This document shows positions 1 to 6,113 of a DNA stretch of 6,468 nucleotides, in pieces. The stretch covers positions 1 through 6,468 of the forward strand of contig NZ_UQYC01000089.1 of the NCBI RefSeq assembly GCF_900545205.1. The letters run 5' to 3'. How positions within the stretch are numbered: the stretch's first letter is position 1; each line of letters starts with the position of its first letter. A program made the translations under genes and the position numbers. The stretch comes from an uncultured Veillonella sp. Its GTDB lineage: Bacteria; Bacillota; Negativicutes; Veillonellales; Veillonellaceae. The notes under the pieces are model-generated. The model was not told where the DNA came from. It was given only the letters and a program-made list of their open reading frames with translations, and searched no databases.

Positions 1-5
1 GTACT

Positions 6-50
6 ACGGGCTTATAGCCCGTGAGCAAACCACCCGTTTTACGGGTGGTT
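6..50 (+). other. Twin hairpins: upstream terminator or IS200/IS605-type right end
   Basis: Two perfect stem-loops stand side by side. The first pairs 6-11 with 17-22 (ACGGGC/GCCCGT) around a 5-nt loop. The second pairs 28-37 with 41-50 (10 bp, GC-rich core) around TTT. They are separated by GAGCA. The second stem is followed by CTGATATTGT, which is not a good T-tract, so a simple intrinsic terminator is not a perfect fit. A hairpin, a GAGCA-like spacer, and a second CCACCC/GGGTGG hairpin just before an AT-rich flank resemble the right ends of IS200/IS605 elements, which also encode the 3' part of the TnpB guide RNA. No transposase lies inside the window, so this reading is an inference. A terminator of a gene to the left is the alternative. 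Confidence 0.5.
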
Positions 51-91
51 CTGATATTGTTATATATAATATGTGACAATTTTCTCTCATA

Positions 92-120
92 TTTACAAGA
101 TTCTAATTATAAATTATAAT
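92..120 (+). promoter_or_regulatory. Sigma-A promoter of the first autotransporter
   Basis: A -35 box TTTACA (92-97) and a perfect -10 box TATAAT (115-120) are separated by exactly 17 nt in very AT-rich DNA. Transcription should begin near 127, giving a leader of about 40 nt before the ATG at 167. The same two hexamers with the same spacing recur upstream of the last gene (6209-6237). Confidence 0.7.
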
Positions 121-152
121 TAAAAATATTTAATAATAGTTTATAGTGTATA

Positions 153-160
153 GAGAGAGG
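153..160 (+). promoter_or_regulatory. Ribosome binding site fixing the start at 167
   Basis: GAGAGAGG ends 6 nt before the ATG at 167. The longer in-frame GTG at 146 has no comparable purine-rich site upstream, and starting there would add seven residues in front of a normal signal peptide. The ATG at 167 is therefore preferred. Confidence 0.75.
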
Positions 161-166
161 GTTCTT

Positions 167-2368
167 ATGAAACGCATGTGTAAAGCGAAATTATCCTTAG
201 CAATTGCCCTGACGATTGCTAGCTCTGTAGGTCAGTATGCAATGGCGGAATATCCTGTTTTTAGTTTGACTAAGGGTGAAACTGTAGACTTGGGAACACC
301 GCAAGGTACAATGTATGGGCTTGATGCAGATAATTTGAGTACTATTAATGCAGATTACGTAACCGGTAGATTAATTGATGAACGTAATACTATCATTACT
401 AGCCAAAATGGCAGTACTGTGAATATTAAAAATGGTGATCTTCAAGTTGGTCGTAGCAGTAATCCAGTTGTTATTTCTAAAGGTGGTACTGTAAATCTTG
501 GCGTAGATGGTAATACAGGTAATTTTACTGGACATGATATGTCTATTGAAGGTGATGTCCGTATCGATGGCAACCCTAATTATGCATCTGTAATTAATAT
601 CGGTTTAGATAGTGATGAAGTAATGTGGACTGGCTTTGCTCTTAATGTAGCAGATAAAAATGCAAAACAACCAAACCATATTAATGTATACCTTGGTCAA
701 CGTGGCTATTGGGATCATCTTTATCAAGGTGGGTTAAATGGTACTGGCTTTAGTACAATGACAACACCAAGCCGTGTACATCGCTTGGTAGGTTCTAAAA
801 ATCGTAGTTTTGAAAATGCTGTAGTGCAAAATGAGCACAATGAAATCCACATTGATAAGTTAGTCGGTCATGTAAACTTCTTCTACGATGCGAATGGTGA
901 GTACGATGATACGGAAGATCCAGAATACACACCACCAACGAAAACCTATAATGGTTTGACTCCAGAATCCTTCTGGGGTGGCGATATTCATATTACAAGT
1001 GCAGAGTCTAATGCAGCTGCTCATTTGTATGCGTCTCAAAAAGGGCTTGATGTATCCTCTGAGGATAATGTAAATAAAATTTTAGATAACTTGGCTCATA
1101 AAATCTACTATCATAACTATGTAAATGGTGAAAGAAACCTTCAAGGTACTGTAGGCATTGCTTCTAATGGTGCTGAGTCTGCACGCTTTAAGGTGTTGAC
1201 TGAAGGGTATGCTAAGGAAGGCGCTATTACTTGGCAAGCAGATAAAGATGGTCAAGGTAAATACGTATATGGTGAAAATAAACCGGCTCCTAAACCAGAG
1301 GTACAACCGACTCCAAAACCTGAGCCTAAGCCACAACCTAAGCCAACTCCAAAGCCAGAAGTAAAACCAGAACCGGCTCCAGCGCCTAAGCCGGAAGTTA
1401 AACCGACTCCTAAACCAGAAGTGAAACCAGCTCCAGTGCCAGACCGTAATTCTCACATTCATGTTATCATGGGTGATTTTGATACACCTCATATGCGTGG
1501 CGCTCGTTCTGCCATCATGAGTAATATCAACGGTTGGAGAACATTGACAGATAATATGTATCGTCCACGCGTATTGCAACAAGGCGAACCAACAGGTATT
1601 TGGGCTCGCGTTGGGGGCGGTAAATACAGCTTCAATGCAAAAGGTATCGACACAGATACAACGTATACACGCATTCAAGGTGGTTACGATGCTAAAACTA
1701 GCAGCGGTTGGACTGTAGGTGGTCAAGTTTCTTACCTTCGTGGCAACGATGACTACGTATTCAATGGTACTGGCAAAGAAAAAGCCTTTGCTGTTGGTGC
1801 GTACGGCTTGAAAGATCTTGGTAACAACCAATACATCCACATCGAGTCTCAAGTAGGTCGTGCTTCTAACGACTTCACAGTTCGTAATGAAATTGGTGAA
1901 AGACTGTCTGGTGAGACTAAAGCGAATGTATACTCTATCGGCGCTCGCTATGGTAAAACTGTGAAGCTTTCAAATGGTACATACATCGAACCACAAGCAC
2001 AATTGAGCTACACTCACTTCGGTGGCGATAGCTTCAATGCCGGCAGCATGCACGTAGATCAATCTGGTGTGAGCAGCATGGCAGGTGGTCTTGGCCTTGA
2101 AATCGGTAAAAACTTCGGTGCAGGTAACATCTATACTCGCGTTGGCGTAAACCATGCCTTCTCTGGTACAGTGAAAACTGCGTACACAAGTGGTGCTACT
2201 ACTAAATACACATCCGAAGACATTAAAGGTACTTGGACAGATCTAGCATTCGGTGGCCGCTATGGCTTCAATGCAAACAACAGCATCTTCGCTGATATTA
2301 GCACAGGTCTATCTGGCGACTATAAAGCTGGCTGGTCTGTAAATGCAGGATTTACACATAAATTCTAA
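167..2368 (+). CDS. Autotransporter with Lys/Glu/Pro linker and C-terminal beta-barrel
   Basis: A 733-residue type Va autotransporter: the C-terminal barrel inserts in the outer membrane and displays the N-terminal passenger outside the cell. Residues 1-27 form a signal peptide (basic start, hydrophobic core, AMA before E28). The passenger spans about 28-371 and has short Gly/Asn/Val-rich repeats such as VNLGVD and INIGLD that suggest beta-solenoid rungs. A conserved block at about 227-371 includes NVNKILDNLAHK at 301-312. A 54-residue linker of Lys-Pro, Glu-Pro and Ala-Pro pairs occupies 372-425. The segment 439-476 looks like the helix that sits in the pore, and 477-733 is the barrel, starting GIWARVGGGK and ending GFTHKF with the terminal Phe of the outer-membrane beta-signal. 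The passenger carries no protease or esterase motif that I recognise, so adhesion is a guess. The gene is a full-length paralogue of the next gene, with its own promoter and terminator, so it is probably monocistronic. Confidence 0.92.
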   Translation: MKRMCKAKLSLAIALTIASSVGQYAMAEYPVFSLTKGETVDLGTPQGTMYGLDADNLSTINADYVTGRLIDERNTIITSQNGSTVNIKNGDLQVGRSSNPVVISKGGTVNLGVDGNTGNFTGHDMSIEGDVRIDGNPNYASVINIGLDSDEVMWTGFALNVADKNAKQPNHINVYLGQRGYWDHLYQGGLNGTGFSTMTTPSRVHRLVGSKNRSFENAVVQNEHNEIHIDKLVGHVNFFYDANGEYDDTEDPEYTPPTKTYNGLTPESFWGGDIHITSAESNAAAHLYASQKGLDVSSEDNVNKILDNLAHKIYYHNYVNGERNLQGTVGIASNGAESARFKVLTEGYAKEGAITWQADKDGQGKYVYGENKPAPKPEVQPTPKPEPKPQPKPTPKPEVKPEPAPAPKPEVKPTPKPEVKPAPVPDRNSHIHVIMGDFDTPHMRGARSAIMSNINGWRTLTDNMYRPRVLQQGEPTGIWARVGGGKYSFNAKGIDTDTTYTRIQGGYDAKTSSGWTVGGQVSYLRGNDDYVFNGTGKEKAFAVGAYGLKDLGNNQYIHIESQVGRASNDFTVRNEIGERLSGETKANVYSIGARYGKTVKLSNGTYIEPQAQLSYTHFGGDSFNAGSMHVDQSGVSSMAGGLGLEIGKNFGAGNIYTRVGVNHAFSGTVKTAYTSGATTKYTSEDIKGTWTDLAFGGRYGFNANNSIFADISTGLSGDYKAGWSVNAGFTHKF
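1280..1441 (+). repeat. Degenerate Pro/Lys/Glu linker repeats in the first autotransporter
   Basis: This stretch encodes residues 372-425, almost half of them proline, built from imperfect copies of PKPEVKP(T/A)P. The copies vary in both sequence and length, unlike the clean array in the neighbouring paralogue, so this tract looks older or more eroded. The charged Lys/Glu pattern recalls the rigid Pro-Lys/Pro-Glu segments of TonB-like proteins. That is a resemblance in composition only. Confidence 0.8.
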
Positions 2369-2408
2369 TATAATAGCTACTATATAAAAGTATATGGTGT
2401 TTACCAAT

Positions 2409-2438
2409 AAAAGGTAGTGATCTGGTCACTGCCTTTTT
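2409..2438 (+). terminator. Rho-independent terminator after the first autotransporter
   Basis: A 12-bp stem pairs 2409-2420 with 2426-2437 (one G-U pair, 5-nt loop TCTGG) and ends in a run of T (2434-2438). It lies about 40 nt after the stop codon and separates this gene from the next. Confidence 0.85.
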
Positions 2439-2504
2439 ATGTTCTAGTTTTATAACTCAAATATTAATATCTTAAATAACTTTAAATAAAAATAGGATAA
2501 TTCA

Positions 2505-2533
2505 TTTACAATTCACAAAAAATAGTGTAATAT
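2505..2533 (+). promoter_or_regulatory. Candidate promoter of the second autotransporter
   Basis: TTTACA (2505-2510) is followed after 17 nt by TAATAT (2528-2533), which matches four of six positions of the -10 consensus. The -35 hexamer is the same as in the first and last genes but the -10 is weaker, so weaker or activator-dependent transcription is possible. The start would be near 2540, leaving a leader of about 165 nt. Confidence 0.45.
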
Positions 2534-2539
2534 TTTAAA

Positions 2540-2706
2540 TATATTTTAAAAGTGTTAAATGTGAGTTCTTAATAAAGTGAGTATATATCTATCTTTTCAT
2601 ATAAATAAAGACTAATAAATCAATTCTCAGATATATATTCAACTATGAAGGAGCTTTCACAATTGTGATTGTATTGTAAGTGAAGTATTGGTTGAGGTGT
2701 AAGAGG
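2540..2706 (+). other. Leader of the second autotransporter: inverted repeat, short ORF, palindrome
   Basis: Within the 338-nt gap between the two autotransporters (2369-2706), the part after the candidate promoter holds three structures. An inverted repeat pairs 2579-2590 with 2629-2640 (12 bp, one G-U, 38-nt loop). A 7-codon ORF, MKELSQL, runs 2645-2668. A perfect 12-bp palindrome, TCACAATTGTGA, lies at 2657-2668. A good Shine-Dalgarno-like AAGGAG (2648-2653) lies inside the short ORF and leads to no long reading frame. The stretch 2439-2500 is plain AT-rich DNA with nothing else recognised. Confidence 0.4.
2694..2699 (+). promoter_or_regulatory. Ribosome binding site fixing the start at 2707
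   Basis: GAGGTG ends 7 nt before the ATG at 2707. An upstream in-frame GTG at 2680 is open (in-frame TAA at 2677), but it has no ribosome binding site at a suitable distance; the nearest AAGGAG is 26 nt away. ATG 2707 gives a standard signal peptide. Confidence 0.7.
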
Positions 2707-5115
2707 ATGAGAGCAAGAAATAAATTTTTATTATCTGCTGTTATGATGACTTTATTGTCATCTACGATGGCCATGCCTAGCACATGGGCTGCAGCAGGTC
2801 TTAATTCTGATGGACGTATTTTTGCAACTACTGCAGATAGCAAATTTGAAAGTACAGGTAATACGACTGCGAATGGTGTAGTCGCATCTGATGGTGGTCA
2901 AGTTACAATTGGCTCTTTGGATACTCCTGATGCATCTCAATTGCCTAAACGCTATCGTCAACCAGCTTTCATTACAGGCATGCTAAATAACAGTTCCATT
3001 CAAGTGGATGGCGGGGTTATGGACGTGACTACTGCACCATGGCAGTCCCCATATCCAGTAGCGTTTGCATATAATAGTAAAATTAATCTCGGCATTGATG
3101 ATACGGGTACTGTAAAACACAAAGTGTTTAATATGCAAGGTGATGTGCTAGTATCTGATAAAATGATGCCTCCTCATCAAGAACAGCAACCATCTGTGAT
3201 TAATATCGGCCTAGGCCGTGCACATAACAGTCCTAACCAGTTTTCCGGTAAGGCTGTGAACACCTTAGAGGATAAAGGTGGCGAGATCAACATGACCTTT
3301 GATGGTGGCATGTGGAGCCATGATAACATGGGCGGCTTGGAATCTTTCAAAATTGATGGTAAAACAGAACGTAGTAGTATTAACAAGCTCACAGGTACTC
3401 GTACGCGCGAAGGTTTCAGCCGTATTTCCCAAGATTCCCGTAGCGACATTCATGTAAATAAATTGGACGGTCATATTAATGTTATTTATGACATGACTAG
3501 TGGTACTGGCTTAAATTATGCTAAACCAGGTTCTAAGAAAAACGGTCTTGATCCGGCTGACATCGAGGGCGGTAACTTCATCGTGAAATCCGCTGTAGCT
3601 GGCTCTGGCGTACATGGCTATGTAACAGGTGATCATCTCGATACTTCTTCTGAAAGCAATGTAAACAAGATTTTAGATAACTTAGCTCACAAATTCTATT
3701 ATGAAAACTATGTAAAAGGTGAAAGAAATCTTTCTGGTACAGTATCCATCGCATCTAAAGGCATCGTGTCTAGCTTCCAAAAAGCATTGACTACAGACCA
3801 AAAAGAAGGGAATATTACTTGGAAAGACGGCAATGGTCAAGGGTCCTATGTGGTGCCGGAACCAAAACCTACACCAACTCCAGATCCTAAACCAGTTACA
3901 CCGGTAACACCAGATCCTAAACCAGTTACACCTGTAACTCCTGATCCAAAACCAGTTACTCCTGTAACTCCAGATTCAAAACCAGTTACTCCAGTAACTC
4001 CAGATCCTAAACCAGTTACACCAGTAACTCCAGATCCAAAACCAGTTACACCTGTAACTCCAGATCCAAAACCAGTTACACCAGTAACTCCAGATCCAAA
4101 ACCAGTTACACCTGTGACCCCAGATCCTAAACCAGTTACGCCAGTAACTCCAGATCCTAAACCAGTTACACCTGTAACTCCTGCTCCTACACCAGTAAAT
4201 CCTAATCCTGTTGTTCGTGGTGCCTATGATACACCTCATATGCGTGGTATTCGTTCTGCTGTAGTAGGTAATATCAACGCATGGCGTACAGTAGCTGATG
4301 ATATGTATCGTCCTCGCGTATTGCAACAAGGTGAACCAACAGGTATTTGGGCTCGCATCGGTGGCGGTAAATACAGCTACTCTGGCAGCGGTATCGACAC
4401 AGCTACAGATTATACACGCATCCAAGGCGGTTATGATGCTAAAATCAGTCGTGGCTGGACTGTAGGTGGTCAAGTATCCTATCTTCGTGGTTCTGAAGAC
4501 TATGTATTCGATGGTTCCGGCAAGGTTAAATCCTTCTCCGTTGGTGCTTATGGTTTGAAAGACCTTGGTAAAGATCAATATGTACATATAGAAACTCAAG
4601 TTGGTCGTGTATCTAATGACTTTACAGTTCGTAATGAAATTGGTGAAGCCATGTCTGGCGATGCAAAATCTAATGCGTACAGCATCGGTGTTCGCTACGG
4701 CAAAACATTGAAATACGATAATGGTTTCTATGTAGAACCGCAAGCACAATTGAACTTTACACACTTTGGTGGCCGTAACTTTACTGTAGATAATGTATCT
4801 GTTAACCAATCTGGTGTAAACAGCACTTCTGGTAAAATCGGCCTTGAATTGGGTAAACAGTTCGGCAATGGTAACCTTTATACAAGATTTGCTGCAGGTC
4901 ATGCTTTCACAGGCAATGTAAAAACTGCATTTGCTAGCGGTAGCGTAATGAAATTAACAGAACAAGACCTCAAAGGTACTTGGACTGAATTGGCATTCGG
5001 CGGCCGTTATGGCTTTAATAGTAACAATAGCGTATTTGCTGACGTTGCTACAGGTTTGTCTGGTGATTACCAAGCAGACTGGGGCGTGAATGCAGGATTT
5101 ACACATAAATTCTAA
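2707..5115 (+). CDS. Autotransporter with decapeptide-repeat linker and C-terminal beta-barrel
   Basis: An 802-residue type Va autotransporter paralogous to the preceding gene. Residues 1-28 form a signal peptide (RAR-NK start, hydrophobic core, likely cut after STWA). The passenger spans about 29-383 and has solenoid-like INLGID and INIGLG motifs that align with those of the paralogue. The block from IHVNKLDGH (248-256) through NVNKILDNLAHK (318-329) to the linker is the best conserved passenger part. The linker, about 384-503, contains ten 10-residue repeats PDPKPVTPVT at 392-491. The helix region begins at D508, and the barrel covers 546-802 from GIWARIGGGK to GFTHKF with the terminal Phe. 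The region from D508 has exactly the same length as in the paralogue, with about 84 differences in 295 residues by hand count. The passenger has no catalytic motif that I recognise; a role as adhesin or surface-displayed ligand is inferred from architecture. An alternative start at GTG 2680 would add nine residues. Confidence 0.92.
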   Translation: MRARNKFLLSAVMMTLLSSTMAMPSTWAAAGLNSDGRIFATTADSKFESTGNTTANGVVASDGGQVTIGSLDTPDASQLPKRYRQPAFITGMLNNSSIQVDGGVMDVTTAPWQSPYPVAFAYNSKINLGIDDTGTVKHKVFNMQGDVLVSDKMMPPHQEQQPSVINIGLGRAHNSPNQFSGKAVNTLEDKGGEINMTFDGGMWSHDNMGGLESFKIDGKTERSSINKLTGTRTREGFSRISQDSRSDIHVNKLDGHINVIYDMTSGTGLNYAKPGSKKNGLDPADIEGGNFIVKSAVAGSGVHGYVTGDHLDTSSESNVNKILDNLAHKFYYENYVKGERNLSGTVSIASKGIVSSFQKALTTDQKEGNITWKDGNGQGSYVVPEPKPTPTPDPKPVTPVTPDPKPVTPVTPDPKPVTPVTPDSKPVTPVTPDPKPVTPVTPDPKPVTPVTPDPKPVTPVTPDPKPVTPVTPDPKPVTPVTPDPKPVTPVTPAPTPVNPNPVVRGAYDTPHMRGIRSAVVGNINAWRTVADDMYRPRVLQQGEPTGIWARIGGGKYSYSGSGIDTATDYTRIQGGYDAKISRGWTVGGQVSYLRGSEDYVFDGSGKVKSFSVGAYGLKDLGKDQYVHIETQVGRVSNDFTVRNEIGEAMSGDAKSNAYSIGVRYGKTLKYDNGFYVEPQAQLNFTHFGGRNFTVDNVSVNQSGVNSTSGKIGLELGKQFGNGNLYTRFAAGHAFTGNVKTAFASGSVMKLTEQDLKGTWTELAFGGRYGFNSNNSVFADVATGLSGDYQADWGVNAGFTHKF
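3880..4179 (+). repeat. Ten tandem 30-bp repeats encoding PDPKPVTPVT
   Basis: Ten head-to-tail units of exactly 30 bp start at 3880 and at every 30 bp to 4150. All encode PDPKPVTPVT except unit 4 (3970-3999), which has Ser for the second Pro. Differences between units are otherwise synonymous. From unit 5 to unit 10 the Pro codon before the last Val-Thr alternates CCA, CCT, CCA, CCT, CCA, CCT, so a 60-bp dimer has probably been the amplified unit. Because 30 is divisible by three, gain or loss of units changes linker length without breaking the frame. Confidence 0.97.
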
Positions 5116-5161
5116 GTGTAGATTTATTAAATAATCTTTTTGTACAATAGCTAACATATAT

Positions 5162-5206
5162 AGCCTCCTAATAATAGAGTTATGACTTTATTATTAGGAG
5201 GCTTTT
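5162..5206 (+). terminator. Rho-independent terminator after the second autotransporter
   Basis: A 19-bp stem pairs 5162-5180 with 5185-5203 (one G-U pair) around the 4-nt loop TATG, followed by TTT (TTTT at 5203-5206). It starts about 46 nt after the stop codon. The stem is unusually long and perfect. Confidence 0.85.
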
Positions 5207-5277
5207 ATAGTATGGAGCATAGAATTAACTATATAGCGACCTATACATTTTTCTTTTAATGTTAAGGAAAAACTATA

Positions 5278-5306
5278 TAGACGAAATACGATATATTGTG
5301 TATACT
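5278..5306 (+). promoter_or_regulatory. Candidate promoter of the third gene
   Basis: TAGACG (5278-5283, four of six matches to TTGACA) and TATACT (5301-5306, five of six matches to TATAAT) are 17 nt apart. The predicted start near 5313 lies just before the first leader hairpin. The palindromic octamer CTATATAG occurs at 5229-5236 and again at 5273-5280, overlapping the -35 box, and could be an operator pair. Confidence 0.4.
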
Positions 5307-5315
5307 AATGAAAAT

Positions 5316-5462
5316 AGTAAGCATACTAGGATTTATTGATAGATGCTTACTGTATTAATATATTTACCATGCTTAGTATGGGGATCTCTATGGGGATAAC
5401 CGTTCCTATAGAGATAATATCTAGTGTATGATAAATGAAGCCACTCTGGGGAGGGCGGCTTC
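5316..5462 (+). promoter_or_regulatory. Structured 5' leader with three hairpins
   Basis: Three stem-loops lie in the gap before the third gene. Hairpin I pairs 5316-5324 with 5343-5351 (9 perfect bp, and CTA/TAG can pair further inside). Hairpin II pairs 5384-5396 with 5403-5415 (13 bp including two G-U). Hairpin III pairs 5437-5442 with 5457-5462 (GAAGCC/GGCTTC) and encloses a purine run, GGGGAGGG. None is followed by a T-tract, so they do not look like terminators. Hairpin III ends 4 nt before the ribosome binding site GAGGAG (5467-5472), so a role in translation control or mRNA stability is possible. I do not recognise a known riboswitch class. Confidence 0.45.
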
Positions 5463-5477
5463 TAATGAGGAGAACTT

Positions 5478-6047
5478 ATGAAACTAATTAAATTATTACC
5501 AATTATGGCAATTGCTTCTGTATGTGTTGCTGGCCAAGTACATGCGGCACAAGATCCTTTGATGATGCCTGAACAACCTGCGGCTCCTTTGACTGCAGAA
5601 CAACAAGAAATTTCTCTTGCTGTTCCTAGTGAAGAGGTAAAAGCTGTAGTATCTGAATTTGCAGCATTCCAATTGGGAATGAGCAATGCTTTAATCAAAG
5701 ACGACAATCGCGTAATGTCTGGTCAACAACGTTATACTAATAACGTGTTGTACTACATGAATGTTCGTCGTGACTGGTACATTACAAGCCATCGCTATAA
5801 AAAAGATAGCTATGCTCGCGTAGCATTAGACCGCTTGTACTTAGATTACAAAGAATTCTTCACAAACCACACAACTGTGTCTGACATGAACAAAGCTGAA
5901 TATGAAAACCAAATTTTGGCAATTCTTGAAAAGAATACAGCTAACATGTCTAATGATGAATTGCGTTTCTACATGAACGAAATGGTAATCTACAGCTTGA
6001 AAGAAGCTATGCGTGACGGTAATAACCGCGTTAAACGCATCCGCTAA
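5478..6047 (+). CDS. Exported protein of unknown function, 189 residues
   Basis: I do not recognise the family. Residues 1-23 form a clear signal peptide (MKLIK start, hydrophobic core, VHA before A24). The Cys at position 16 is not in a proper lipobox, so a soluble periplasmic or surface protein is more likely than a lipoprotein. After a Pro-rich segment (about 26-42) the mature protein looks mostly helical, with acidic and basic residues throughout. Its middle (about 84-130) is rich in aromatic and basic residues (LYYMNVRRDWY, YLDYKEFF), and the C-terminus is basic (NNRVKRIR). There is no second membrane segment and no catalytic motif that I can name. The start is supported by GAGGAG ending 5 nt before the ATG. 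The gene is flanked by its own terminator and leader, so it is not in an operon with the autotransporters. Its position beside them suggests an envelope role, but nothing in the sequence shows an interaction. Confidence 0.85.
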   Translation: MKLIKLLPIMAIASVCVAGQVHAAQDPLMMPEQPAAPLTAEQQEISLAVPSEEVKAVVSEFAAFQLGMSNALIKDDNRVMSGQQRYTNNVLYYMNVRRDWYITSHRYKKDSYARVALDRLYLDYKEFFTNHTTVSDMNKAEYENQILAILEKNTANMSNDELRFYMNEMVIYSLKEAMRDGNNRVKRIR

Positions 6048-6073
6048 TCGGTATATATAACTATATATCTATG

Positions 6074-6111
6074 AAAGAGGTAACGGCATAGGCCGTTGCC
6101 TCTTTTGTTTT
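6074..6111 (+). terminator. Rho-independent terminator after the third gene
   Basis: A 14-bp stem pairs 6074-6087 with 6092-6105 (one G-U, loop ATAG) and is followed by TGTTTT after the final paired T run. It begins 27 nt after the stop codon. Confidence 0.85.
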
Positions 6112-6113
6112 CA

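Noticed and set aside
144..150. TAGTGTA found upstream of all four genes (144-150, 2523-2529, 5422-5428, 6282-6288) as a shared regulatory motif.
   Set aside because: The positions relative to promoter and start codon are inconsistent, and a 7-mer of this composition is expected about once by chance in this much AT-rich intergenic DNA, so the enrichment is weak.
146..166. Upstream GTG start for the first autotransporter.
   Set aside because: It has no ribosome binding site ahead of it, and the purine run 153-160 is correctly placed for ATG 167, which gives a normal signal peptide.
1082..1852. Antisense open frame (256 codons) opposite the linker and barrel of the first autotransporter.
   Set aside because: It has the same cause as the antisense frame in the second paralogue. 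Its composition is dominated by Trp, Phe and Arg from reverse-read Pro/Lys codons, and it has no start signals.
3880..4179. Regular 30-bp repeats considered as a CRISPR array.
   Set aside because: The units are contiguous with no unique spacers, are in frame, and encode a Pro-rich peptide. There are no cas genes.
3976..4902. Long antisense open frame (308 codons) opposite the repeat array and barrel of the second autotransporter.
   Set aside because: It is a mirror of the coding strand: the repeat contributes 30-bp stop-free units and the barrel's codon use avoids reverse-strand stops. It has no ribosome binding site and gives a Trp/Arg/Ile/Cys-rich nonsense protein. A similar shadow occurs in the first paralogue.
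5384..5415. Hairpin II in the third gene's leader as an intrinsic terminator or attenuator.
   Set aside because: No T-tract follows (AATATCTAG), and no competing antiterminator pairing was evident by eye.
5462..5707. Reverse-strand open frame overlapping the start of the third gene.
   Set aside because: It is opposite a well-supported gene with signal peptide and ribosome binding site, and has neither itself.
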